The notes under the pieces were generated by a model. The model did no database searches, had not been told where the DNA came from, and saw nothing but the letters and a program-made list of their open reading frames with translations. Source: Caldifarciminota bacterium (GTDB taxonomy: Bacteria > WOR-3 > Hydrothermia > UBA1063 > CAJXJZ01). Taken from it: a stretch of 15,760 nt of DNA. The DNA lies in assembly GCA_027073945.1 (NCBI GenBank), contig JALTEL010000584.1, forward strand, positions 1,370-17,129, read 5' to 3'. Of the stretch, positions 1 to 6,915 are shown one piece after another (the first letter of the stretch is position 1; each line of letters opens with the position of its first letter). A program made the translations under genes and the position numbers.

Positions 1-321
1 GTGTTGGTAGTTTTTAATGAATACAAAATCGATTCCTGCGGCTTCGAATACTTTACTGATTTTTGCCATAAGTTCGATAGTGCGACCGATGCGTTTTCTT
101 TCAGCCTCTACGGCATTCCGGAAATACTCGTCAGGCTGCACATCCAAATTCACTAATCCCTCATAAAGACGAAGCAGTATCCGGTTTTCTTTTGCCAAAT
201 CTATCAATACATCCCATTTCATGCCACTCAGCAAAGAATGGTTTATTATACTCTCATTTTTCTGCTCCAAGAGTAATTTAAGGGCTACATCTGCGTATTG
301 CCTTTCAAAGGATTTTCTCAT
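1..321 (-). CDS. Probable nucleotidyltransferase-family protein, N-terminal part only
   Basis: This gene starts at ATG 321-319 and reads without a stop through 107 codons to the window edge, so its C-terminal part is missing. The visible protein starts MRKSFERQYA and is mostly charged and helical. It ends with a hydrophobic strand, AGIDFVFIKNYQH (residues 95-107). A helical N-terminal region followed by a strand of the type 'gi.yvllKg' is what I associate with the uncharacterised nucleotidyltransferase family NTP_transf_5 (Pol-beta-like fold). In that family the metal-binding D-x-D motif would follow just beyond the edge, so it cannot be confirmed here. A possible Shine-Dalgarno, AAGGGGG (minus strand), lies about 13 bases before the ATG. 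It is the last visible gene of the locus, 125 bases beyond the P-loop kinase gene. The reading frame is clear; the family is moderately sure. Confidence 0.6.
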   Translation of the reverse strand, partial: MRKSFERQYADVALKLLLEQKNESIINHSLLSGMKWDVLIDLAKENRILLRLYEGLVNLDVQPDEYFRNAVEAERKRIGRTIELMAKISKVFEAAGIDFVFIKNYQH

Positions 322-365
322 TATAAATTATAACCCCCTTGTGATATTTTTCCAGCTATATCCCA

Positions 366-399
366 TCTGGGTGTAAATCAAAAGGTTTGTCAACCCAGA
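366..399. repeat. Short inverted repeat between the kinase-like and nucleotidyltransferase genes
   Basis: TCTGGGT (366-372) and ACCCAGA (393-399) are perfect 7-base inverted copies with a 20-base spacer. They lie in the 125-base gap between the P-loop kinase stop and the nucleotidyltransferase start. No T-run follows on either strand, so it is not a classical terminator. It could be a weak mRNA hairpin or chance. I see no convincing promoter in the rest of this gap. Confidence 0.25.
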
Positions 400-446
400 G
401 CAAGCACCCCAACAAGGATAGTTGCTACCCGCCCATAACTTTGAAT

Positions 447-1181
447 TCATCGTTTATTGAGCCTTTCCACTACGACTGTTTCCAAAACCCGTTTTGTAGT
501 GTCAAGATCATCATTGACAATAATCACGGCGTCATCCACCCAACCAAAAATCTTCAGATATATACCCCGCCTCCACTTCATGTAATGGACAGGGTATTCA
601 CCTTTTCTGGCATAAGCCTCTTCTGGAGTCACATCTACAAAAATGGGTAATTGGGGTACGGGCGTAATTAGAAGAAAGATCCTAATAAATCCCCATTTCC
701 GATTCTCTAAATCTGCTACATCTGCCAGTGAATCATACAGGTATCGATCTGTAATCAAGATCCTTTTCTTTATAAATTCTACATAAAATCGGACAACACT
801 CAAAATAATCAAATCCAAAAAAAGCGTTAACTGTTTTGCAGTAACACTACGTACAATGCCATAAATAATCCTTGAAATAGTCCTTTTCTTATCGCTAGTC
901 CCGATTTTCGGATCACGTAGATTCGCTTTTGATCTCTTTTTTCTCAATATTGGATCAGTTAGGACGGCTGAACGATTCTCTGGGTTCTCCCTACGCACTT
1001 CTTTTATACCTACCCATTTCTTAACACGATCTCGCATGGCCCTAATTAATGCGTAAAAACTAAGGTCGTAATACATTGTCAATGCAGTCACTGGATAGTT
1101 TTTTTCTTTCATTGTTACCTTTAGCCATTCTATCAGCGTCGATTTTCCTGAACCATCCAAACCTGAAAATGAAATTAGCAT
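447..1181 (-). CDS. Thymidylate-kinase-like P-loop kinase of a polysaccharide locus
   Basis: This 244-residue protein has a Walker A loop GLDGSGKST at residues 7-15. It also has a DRY motif (145-147, in ILITDRYLYDS) like the DR(Y/F) signature of thymidylate kinases, and a FVDVTPEEAYARK segment (181-193) like the core strand and following helix of that family. It should bind ATP and phosphorylate a small acceptor. It is unlikely to be the housekeeping Tmk: it is longer than the usual ~210 residues, and about 130 residues separate the Walker A loop from DRY, against roughly 80 in Tmk. The extra part (about 50-110) is strongly basic with many Lys/Arg. The acceptor is unknown. The gene lies 52 bases after the APH-like kinase gene, with a modest Shine-Dalgarno (AGGGAT). 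Fold is confident, substrate open. Confidence 0.75.
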   Translation of the reverse strand: MLISFSGLDGSGKSTLIEWLKVTMKEKNYPVTALTMYYDLSFYALIRAMRDRVKKWVGIKEVRRENPENRSAVLTDPILRKKRSKANLRDPKIGTSDKKRTISRIIYGIVRSVTAKQLTLFLDLIILSVVRFYVEFIKKRILITDRYLYDSLADVADLENRKWGFIRIFLLITPVPQLPIFVDVTPEEAYARKGEYPVHYMKWRRGIYLKIFGWVDDAVIIVNDDLDTTKRVLETVVVERLNKR

Positions 1182-1233
1182 AATTCTTATATCCCTAAGT
1201 CCGAGTACTCATCTTTATGGAACGATATAATGG

Positions 1234-2334
1234 CTACGATGTAATGATAAAACGGTTTTGGTTTCTTACGAAAGTGCGGAAAAAATATATCCACAACTGC
1301 TCCTTTAGAACTTCTGGATAGCCTTTATTAGTACTCAATCCTAAATATATAGAAAACCGGGGCAACCCTCCAGAACTTGAACACTGGATCAATTTTTTGT
1401 ACTCAAATAGAGCTTGATTGATCAGAAATACCCCGAAAAGAAGCTTTATGTAAGAAAGATCTATATTAAATTGGGCGCAATAATTAAGAAGAACTTTTTT
1501 TATTTCGTCACTATATCGGTTTTCGCTCAGATAAGTATCTTCAAATGCTTGGATAAAACCTTTAACACCTGTATGCTTCCTGGTTTGCAGATAGTAGGTT
1601 GTAAGAAAAAAGAAAATATCATGGAGCGGAAATCCATACCTTTTACTATCCGTCCAGTCAATCACGCCTACCCTTCTTCTGCCACGATTACCTCCAAGCA
1701 GAATATTATGCCTACAGAAATCCCCGTGCTGAATAAATGCCCCAGCAACTAACATACTGTCAAGATTGTCAGCAATTTCCTCTAAAAAATCTTTATCAGT
1801 TTTGGATAAATCAAAGGTGAGCGAACATGACTCAATATTTTTTAGTTGTTCCTTCTTGAGCTGCTTGAGTACCTCAAAAGAAGTATCAGGTCGAATTATA
1901 GAATGCAATTCTGTCAACCAATTTATTGCTAAGTCTATGTTAAAAATAGCACTCCCTATTTCAGGCAATCCGTTATTATCCATTGGTGCCATAAGAGAAC
2001 GGCCTTCAATTACTGTTTGGACGAGCATCCAGACTCCTGAGATTTTTTTGTAGGCTATCAATCGTGGCACCGAATCTGCCAAAATGCCTGCATTTGCGTG
2101 CAAAAAATGTAGGATTTTAACTTCTTTGAAAACTTTATCCCGTGCATCTGGATAGCGGTGTATCTTCACCACGAAGGCGGGATCGGCTTTTTGTTCAATG
2201 AATGCCAGAAAGGTGGTCGTACCTCCCTCGATTGATCCAGCTATTCCTAAATAGTCAAGCAAATGGGGTTTTGGCGCTTCAGGAAAAAGCTTATTCCATT
2301 CGCTGAGAAGGAAATCATTCAATTCGGGTAGCAT
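1234..2334 (-). CDS. Aminoglycoside-phosphotransferase (APH)-family kinase
   Basis: This 366-residue cytoplasmic kinase has the APH/choline-kinase fold. The small lobe has a glycine-rich turn (IEGGTTTF, 35-42), the ATP-binding Lys57 (FVVKIHR) and a candidate partner Glu71. The large lobe carries the Brenner-type catalytic loop HGD-x4-N (His203, Asp205, Asn210) and the metal-binding Asp226 in VIDW. All catalytic positions are present, so it is probably active. The APH family phosphorylates hydroxyls of sugars, choline, ethanolamine or homoserine. In this locus the acceptor is more likely a sugar, lipid-linked glycan or head group than an antibiotic. Its start is 12 bases after the methyltransferase stop, and its strong Shine-Dalgarno (GGAAGGA) lies in that gap, so the two genes are probably co-translated. 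This adjacency recalls the kinase and methyltransferase activities of WbdD, but no sequence link is claimed. Confidence 0.82.
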   Translation of the reverse strand: MLPELNDFLLSEWNKLFPEAPKPHLLDYLGIAGSIEGGTTTFLAFIEQKADPAFVVKIHRYPDARDKVFKEVKILHFLHANAGILADSVPRLIAYKKISGVWMLVQTVIEGRSLMAPMDNNGLPEIGSAIFNIDLAINWLTELHSIIRPDTSFEVLKQLKKEQLKNIESCSLTFDLSKTDKDFLEEIADNLDSMLVAGAFIQHGDFCRHNILLGGNRGRRRVGVIDWTDSKRYGFPLHDIFFFLTTYYLQTRKHTGVKGFIQAFEDTYLSENRYSDEIKKVLLNYCAQFNIDLSYIKLLFGVFLINQALFEYKKLIQCSSSGGLPRFSIYLGLSTNKGYPEVLKEQLWIYFFRTFVRNQNRFIITS

Positions 2335-2346
2335 CTATTCCTTCCA

Positions 2347-3183
2347 TTACTTCTCTGCAATAATACTGTATCCTGGAACAAAGATTTTAGTTAGAGACGT
2401 AAGCCCTAAGCGGAGAGTAAGGCGCACGGCCACCTTTGCAATTGTATACTGGAAGCCGTATGCCTTTTTAACCTCCGGTGATACCGTCTCAAAGAGGGGG
2501 AAAATATTACGAAAGAAAAAACTCAGAGACTGGTCGCTATTCAGGGGGACATAGAATAAAGGGATGCCGTCTTGTCGGGGCAAAGGAGCGTAAAAGCGAA
2601 TTTTGGAGAAGCCTTCTTCCCTTAATATGCGTTTATAGCCAAAGATGCTGTGGGATATTGAAGAAACAGGCTTCTCGCCCCATCTTAGTAGCCGTTGGAA
2701 AGAAAGGCTATTATACAAGCTCAAATACAAAACGCCTCTTTCTTTCAGAAGATGGCGAAAATGTTGGACGGCCTTTCTGAACGGCTGAGGATCTTTTTCG
2801 TTACCGTGTAACTCATTCACCGCTACCACGTCGAAGCTCTCATCAGGAAAAGGAATGTCAGAATCACAGCGCCCATATACAGGAAATAGATTCTCTATAC
2901 CCTGTTGTTTCCTTCTGATATCCAAAAATCTAATCTTATCCCATGTAGTATCAACGGCATACACCGATCTGCATACCTCAGATAAAGCCACGGGTATGGC
3001 ACCCCATCCACAACCGAGCAACAACAAATCACCTTTACTATTCAAAGGAAGTAAATACTTCCAATCCGCACATCTTTGATCTTCTTCTATAATTCCGGTC
3101 CGTTTTAAATGTTCCTTATTGAGGTCAAAAAGGGCGGTTTCCCAGCCAAGTGATTCGGCAACACGTATTATATTTTCGTCCAT
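2347..3183 (-). CDS. Class I SAM-dependent methyltransferase
   Basis: This 278-residue protein has a Rossmann-type methyltransferase core. Motif I is LLLLGCGWGA (about 53-62), which binds S-adenosylmethionine. An acidic residue ends strand 2 (Asp78 in YAVDTT), and the post-motif segment PFPDESFDVVAVNEL (111-125) is typical of the Methyltransf_11 group. The C-terminal third (about 170-278) has several aromatic and hydrophobic stretches (PLPRQDGIPLFYVPL and FFFRNIFPLF) and may bind a hydrophobic or membrane-linked acceptor. The acceptor cannot be read from the sequence; O-methylation of a sugar or of a terminal phosphate fits the locus. It is the first gene of the distal quartet, separated from the GT2 gene upstream by 118 bases that contain a hairpin. 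There is only a weak Shine-Dalgarno before ATG 3183. Confidence 0.82.
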   Translation of the reverse strand: MDENIIRVAESLGWETALFDLNKEHLKRTGIIEEDQRCADWKYLLPLNSKGDLLLLGCGWGAIPVALSEVCRSVYAVDTTWDKIRFLDIRRKQQGIENLFPVYGRCDSDIPFPDESFDVVAVNELHGNEKDPQPFRKAVQHFRHLLKERGVLYLSLYNSLSFQRLLRWGEKPVSSISHSIFGYKRILREEGFSKIRFYAPLPRQDGIPLFYVPLNSDQSLSFFFRNIFPLFETVSPEVKKAYGFQYTIAKVAVRLTLRLGLTSLTKIFVPGYSIIAEK

Positions 3184-3224
3184 ACCATCTATCTTGAATT
3201 GTTCTCACAACTAATTTTATCTCT

Positions 3225-3248
3225 GGGAAAACTGGATACTGTTTTCCC
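3225..3248. repeat. Perfect 8-base hairpin in the GT2-methyltransferase gap
   Basis: GGGAAAAC (3225-3232) and GTTTTCCC (3241-3248) form a perfect 8-bp stem with an 8-base loop. It lies in the 118-base gap between the GT2 gene and the methyltransferase gene. No T-run follows on the minus strand, so it does not look like a full intrinsic terminator. It could be an RNA-processing, attenuation or mRNA-stability element separating the distal quartet from the glycan genes, or a relic of an insertion. Confidence 0.4.
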
Positions 3249-3301
3249 GGAAATCCCATCATTTTCCAAAGAAGCGTTAAAAAGCGGCAATTTTTATTGA
3301 A

Positions 3302-4114
3302 TCAGGAGGCTGGTTGCCTAATCTTATAATATAACAATTTCCGGAGCGGGGTCGGCATCAAACGGAAGACCACCAGTGTGCAGATGACAAAAATTAACTG
3401 CAGCAAATTCATCTTTCTATTCCGAAACAAATAACGCCTGACACGTATATCCTTTACCAACCATCTAACCCCTCTCCTTTTGAACATACCTTCACCCACA
3501 CGAACTCTAACAAGGCACTGATTCATATTATGGAATCTACATCCGGCAATATACATTTTAGCCCATAGATGGTCGTCATCGCCATAAAACGCTTCGTATC
3601 CTCCAACACTTAAAACCGATTGCTTCCTAAACATCACTGTCATGTGATTCATCGGATTCCTGAACCACATCCCACTTACAATCTCTTTATGATTTTCGGG
3701 AACAGGTTTAATCGTCACCGGTCTGTCTACATCATCCATAAACTCTGATACAAACGAGCCAAGTACATCTATCTCAGGGTGCTGCGCCATGAAAGCATAC
3801 TGAAGTTCTAATCGTTCTGGTTCGCAATAATCATCGGAATCCATGCGTGCCACAATGTCATAAGAGCAGTGTTTAAGCCCTTCATTCAAGGCAGTTGCAA
3901 CGCCCATGTTTTCTTCCAAATAAACGACCTTCATTTTTTGCCCTAACAGATATTTCCATTTATCCATAACGCTATAAAGGTCTTGTGTCAGCGGTCCGTC
4001 AGACACCAATACTACTTCAAAATCTTTAAATGTCTGATTGTAAATACTGTCCATCGCCAAGTCAAAATGCGCAGGCTTTTCTTTTTCGTATACCGAGATG
4101 AGAACAGAAATCAT
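3302..4114 (-). CDS. Family 2 glycosyltransferase (AmsE-like)
   Basis: This 270-residue GT-A glycosyltransferase begins directly with the nucleotide-binding strand ISVLISVYE and has SDG at 38-40. The metal/UDP-binding motif is in MDSDDY (91-96; DxD at Asp92-x-Asp94). An acceptor-side acidic motif GDDDHLW (178-184) stands where the family has its catalytic (E/D)D-x-LW. NPMNHMTVMFRK (153-164) is a hallmark of the amylovoran AmsE-like GT2 subgroup. A hydrophobic stretch at about 236-254 may anchor the C-terminus to the inner membrane. It should add one sugar to the lipid-linked repeat unit; donor and acceptor are not readable. It lies 48 bases after the aminotransferase gene and has a weak Shine-Dalgarno. 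Confidence 0.85.
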   Translation of the reverse strand: MISVLISVYEKEKPAHFDLAMDSIYNQTFKDFEVVLVSDGPLTQDLYSVMDKWKYLLGQKMKVVYLEENMGVATALNEGLKHCSYDIVARMDSDDYCEPERLELQYAFMAQHPEIDVLGSFVSEFMDDVDRPVTIKPVPENHKEIVSGMWFRNPMNHMTVMFRKQSVLSVGGYEAFYGDDDHLWAKMYIAGCRFHNMNQCLVRVRVGEGMFKRRGVRWLVKDIRVRRYLFRNRKMNLLQLIFVICTLVVFRLMPTPLRKLLYYKIRQPAS

Positions 4115-4162
4115 AGTTTATCCGAACATATTTATTAATTTGATTAAAATCTATTATAGTCT

Positions 4163-5278
4163 CTATGCTTTTTGACTCACACCAACAACCGCATCAACAA
4201 TTCTTCCAATATCAGCTTGGGATAATCCATGATGCACCGGCAAAGCAAGGATATTTTCCGCAAGATATTCCGTGTTTGGAAGTGCAACCTTTCCGTACGT
4301 TTCCTCAAAAACCGGCTGCTGATGGAGTCCACGGGGATAATGGACACCCGTAGCTATCCTCTTTTCTTTCAGACGATCCGCTAACTCATCTCGAGTGTAT
4401 CCAAAAGACTCCGGTTCAACCACCACACAATATTGGTGCCACGCATGTAGAGAGTTAAGAATGATCTTCTGTGGGCGAATTCCAGGGGCAACTGCCAAAC
4501 CCTTATTTAGAATGTCCGCATTTCGTCTCCGTATACTTACCATATCATCCAGCCTTTTTAATTGCTCTCTTCCGATGGCCGCTTCCACATCGGTCATGCG
4601 GTAATTCAAACCCATCATGGTATGATAATACTTGCCAGTCTGCCCATGCGTGCGCATATAGCGAAGCTTATTTTCAAAGTCTGCGTTATTCGTACAGACC
4701 ATTCCTCCTTCACCCACAAACATGTTTTTAGACGGGTAAAAGGAATAACATACAAAGTCATCAAGCGAACCTACATCCCTGTCTTTGAAGGTAGCCCCAT
4801 GAGCCTGAGCTGCATCCCATACAATTGTCAATTCATATTTTTTTGCGAATGCAACAATTGCATCCACATCGCAGGGATTTCCAAACAAATGTACTGGAGC
4901 GATTGCTCTTGTTTGTGGCGTGATTTTGCTTTCAGCATCTTTAAGATCTATCAGGAAGGTTTCGGGATCTATGTCGCAAAAAACGGGTTTCCCGCCTGCC
5001 ATAGCGACCATGCTTGCCGTCGCAATGAAGGTAAAGCTGGGGACCAACACCTCGTCGCCAGGCTGCAAAAAAGCCAAGTATGCCAGATGTAATGCTGCCG
5101 AGCCATTAGCACAGGTCACAGCGTATTTTGCGCCCACTTTTTCTGCAAACTCTTTTTCAAAAGCCGCACACTCTTTCCCCTGACGTAGCGCCCCTGATTG
5201 AAGAACACGCACCGCAGCTTCTATTTCAGCATCAGTAAGCTTGACTTCCACCATGGCAATATTTTGAGGGTTAATCAT
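4163..5278 (-). CDS. DegT/DnrJ/EryC1/StrS sugar aminotransferase, probably WbpE-type
   Basis: This 371-residue PLP enzyme of the sugar aminotransferase family has the length usual for the family. The Schiff-base lysine is Lys184 in SFYPSKN (180-185), with Asp155 in WDAAQAHGA binding the pyridine nitrogen and Gln158 nearby. CANGSAALHLAY (56-67) contacts the cofactor phosphate. It transfers an amino group, usually from glutamate, to a 3-keto or 4-keto UDP-sugar. Beside the Gfo/Idh/MocA dehydrogenase, hexapeptide acyltransferase and 2-epimerase, the best fit is 3-amination of UDP-3-keto-GlcNAcA (the WbpE/WlbC step). A 4-aminating role cannot be excluded by sequence alone. It has a strong Shine-Dalgarno, AGGAGA, that overlaps the TAG stop of the preceding dehydrogenase gene (8 bases between genes), indicating coupled translation. 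Confidence 0.88.
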   Translation of the reverse strand: MINPQNIAMVEVKLTDAEIEAAVRVLQSGALRQGKECAAFEKEFAEKVGAKYAVTCANGSAALHLAYLAFLQPGDEVLVPSFTFIATASMVAMAGGKPVFCDIDPETFLIDLKDAESKITPQTRAIAPVHLFGNPCDVDAIVAFAKKYELTIVWDAAQAHGATFKDRDVGSLDDFVCYSFYPSKNMFVGEGGMVCTNNADFENKLRYMRTHGQTGKYYHTMMGLNYRMTDVEAAIGREQLKRLDDMVSIRRRNADILNKGLAVAPGIRPQKIILNSLHAWHQYCVVVEPESFGYTRDELADRLKEKRIATGVHYPRGLHQQPVFEETYGKVALPNTEYLAENILALPVHHGLSQADIGRIVDAVVGVSQKA

Positions 5279-5286
5279 TTTCTCTC

Positions 5287-6294
5287 CTACGATATAATTT
5301 TTTGTATAATTTTCATCAATTCGATTGAATCTTCGATACGATTACGATCAGGCGGAATTCCCTGAGATATGGCCTGAACAAAGTAAAACATTTGGATATC
5401 CAGTACTTTTCTTTTGCCATACTGGAGAATGGTCTTGCCGGTCTCATACCCTCCCCGGCCTTGTTTCATAAAAACAAAGGAGGGGATATCAGGCTGGATG
5501 GACCCCATGAAGCTGCCATTTTCACACTGAATTTCCACATACTGGCTAAATGCAGGTGTGATCAGATCAGCTTGACAAAAAATCTCCACACCCGAAAACC
5601 CAACGCATCGGATCATGACAAAATCTTCCGCATCTACCTGTACGCGTTCACCCTGGATAACCCGTTCAGGACATTTCAATTCGTTGGAAATAACCTGAAC
5701 GTCACCAAGCGGTCCAAAATACCAGTTGGCAAGGTCAATCATGTGAACCAGCATTTCATTTATCGCGCCGCCACCCTGGTCCTTCCGGTGTTTCCAGACT
5801 TGATGGCTGCCCCGTCCGCCCAGTCTGAAAAAAGCGCTCAAGGGTTTCCCCAAAATCAGGCTTTCTTCATTGATCCGATATTGTGAAAACAGCCGGTAAC
5901 CTTCCTCAAATATGGGTACATAACGGTAAACATAACCTACCATCACATTATGATCCGCATTTTTCTCCCATTCCTTTAAGCTCAAGGCTTCTTCAAGAGA
6001 GGTGCAAAGAGGTTTTTCACAAAACACATCTTTGCCACTTTCAAGGGTTTTCCTTATCAAATCGGCATGTGAAGGTGTGGGAGTACATATAAGAACCGCC
6101 AAGATATCATTCATTTCAAAAATCTTTTCAGGATGGTCAACCCAAGCTACACTGTGTTTTCGGGCCAATGATTGAGCGAAATCACGCTGCATGTCAGCCA
6201 GCACTATGTCAACATTTGGAAGAGTCTTCAGGCTATCGAGGTGCTTCTCGGCTTGCTTTCCACATCCAATTAAACCAACCTTAATCTTGTTCAT
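5287..6294 (-). CDS. Gfo/Idh/MocA-family UDP-sugar 3-dehydrogenase (WbpB/WlbA-type)
   Basis: This 335-residue NAD(P)-dependent oxidoreductase has an N-terminal Rossmann motif GLIGCGKQAEKH (7-18) and the family's catalytic EKP (93-95; Lys94). A second active-site histidine, His184, lies in MLVHMIDLANW with Asp187 near it. This matches the H-x2-D pattern of Gfo/Idh/MocA enzymes. In the WbpB/WlbA group the enzyme oxidises C3 of UDP-GlcNAcA to the 3-keto sugar, the substrate for the adjacent aminotransferase. The start overlaps the acyltransferase gene by 14 bases. GGAGG about 10 bases before ATG supports the start. Family is very sure; the exact substrate is inferred from the neighbours. Confidence 0.88.
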   Translation of the reverse strand: MNKIKVGLIGCGKQAEKHLDSLKTLPNVDIVLADMQRDFAQSLARKHSVAWVDHPEKIFEMNDILAVLICTPTPSHADLIRKTLESGKDVFCEKPLCTSLEEALSLKEWEKNADHNVMVGYVYRYVPIFEEGYRLFSQYRINEESLILGKPLSAFFRLGGRGSHQVWKHRKDQGGGAINEMLVHMIDLANWYFGPLGDVQVISNELKCPERVIQGERVQVDAEDFVMIRCVGFSGVEIFCQADLITPAFSQYVEIQCENGSFMGSIQPDIPSFVFMKQGRGGYETGKTILQYGKRKVLDIQMFYFVQAISQGIPPDRNRIEDSIELMKIIQKIIS

Positions 6295-6910
6295 TAAGAT
6301 ATTTCCTCCAATTCTTTGCTATGTTCATTTCTTTTAACTTCTCCGGCAACGGGAAAATTTCCCCAGGTACCCCTTTCACAAAGCTCATAGGAGGAATATC
6401 TCTTGTCACAACTGCTCCTGCAGCAACAAAAGAGCCTCTACCTATTTTTACACCCGGCACAACCACCACCCCGGCACCCAGGGTCACGCCGTCTTCAATT
6501 ATCGGCCCTTCAGGACTATACCGATCTCTCATCTTCTGGGGATACCGATCATTTGTAAGCACAACACCAGGGCCAAGAAAAACCCGAGAACCAATAGTCA
6601 CATGGGTGGGGATATAGCAGTTAGATTCAATCTTAACAAAATCGCCAATTCTAACATGGCCATCAATCACTGTATTAGTCCCTACTACAATATGATTACC
6701 AAAGACCGTTTTTTCTCGAATTACAACATTATGCCCTGTTTGAAAATCATCACCAGCAACAACATCGGCATAGATTATGGTGCCAGTCCGGATACACGCT
6801 CCATCACCAACCTTAAACGGAGAGCAATCTTCCTTATACCGCAGTCCTAATACAATACCCAGTTGGAACAGGCAGTTTCTACCTTGTTCCATAAAATGTT
6901 CTTGCATCAT
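6281..6910 (-). CDS. Left-handed beta-helix N-acyltransferase (WbpD/WlbB-type)
   Basis: This 209-residue protein is built almost wholly of hexapeptide repeats (about 35-185), for example IRIGDFVKI-like turns and the run from VTLGAGVVV to FVAAGAVVTRDI. This is the left-handed parallel beta-helix of trimeric acetyl-CoA-dependent acyltransferases. A loop rich in charged residues (NDRYPQKMRDRYS, around 120-132) interrupts the helix, where related sugar N-acetyltransferases place active-site residues. Beside the 3-dehydrogenase and aminotransferase genes it should acetylate the new 3-amino group of the UDP-sugar. The protein can start at either of two adjacent ATGs; the first (910-908) follows the GGTAGGG Shine-Dalgarno. 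It lies 5 bases after the epimerase stop and overlaps the dehydrogenase gene by 14 bases. Confidence 0.87.
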   Translation of the reverse strand: MMQEHFMEQGRNCLFQLGIVLGLRYKEDCSPFKVGDGACIRTGTIIYADVVAGDDFQTGHNVVIREKTVFGNHIVVGTNTVIDGHVRIGDFVKIESNCYIPTHVTIGSRVFLGPGVVLTNDRYPQKMRDRYSPEGPIIEDGVTLGAGVVVVPGVKIGRGSFVAAGAVVTRDIPPMSFVKGVPGEIFPLPEKLKEMNIAKNWRKYLNEQD

Positions 6911-6915
6911 CTACC

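Noticed and set aside
1234..2334. Antibiotic-resistance phosphotransferase
   Set aside because: The APH fold is shared by many metabolic kinases, and the polysaccharide context with a coupled methyltransferase gives no reason to expect an aminoglycoside substrate.
2347..3183. Calling the methyltransferase plus the APH kinase a true WbdD homologue
   Set aside because: Only the pairing of activities is similar. WbdD is one protein with a coiled-coil tail and works with ABC-transporter O-antigens, while this locus has a Wzy/WaaL-like protein; no WbdD-specific sequence was recognised.
4562..5092. Open frame of 176 codons on the plus strand
   Set aside because: It is antisense to the well-supported aminotransferase gene, has no family-like motifs and no good ribosome site; it is a by-product of that gene's codon use.
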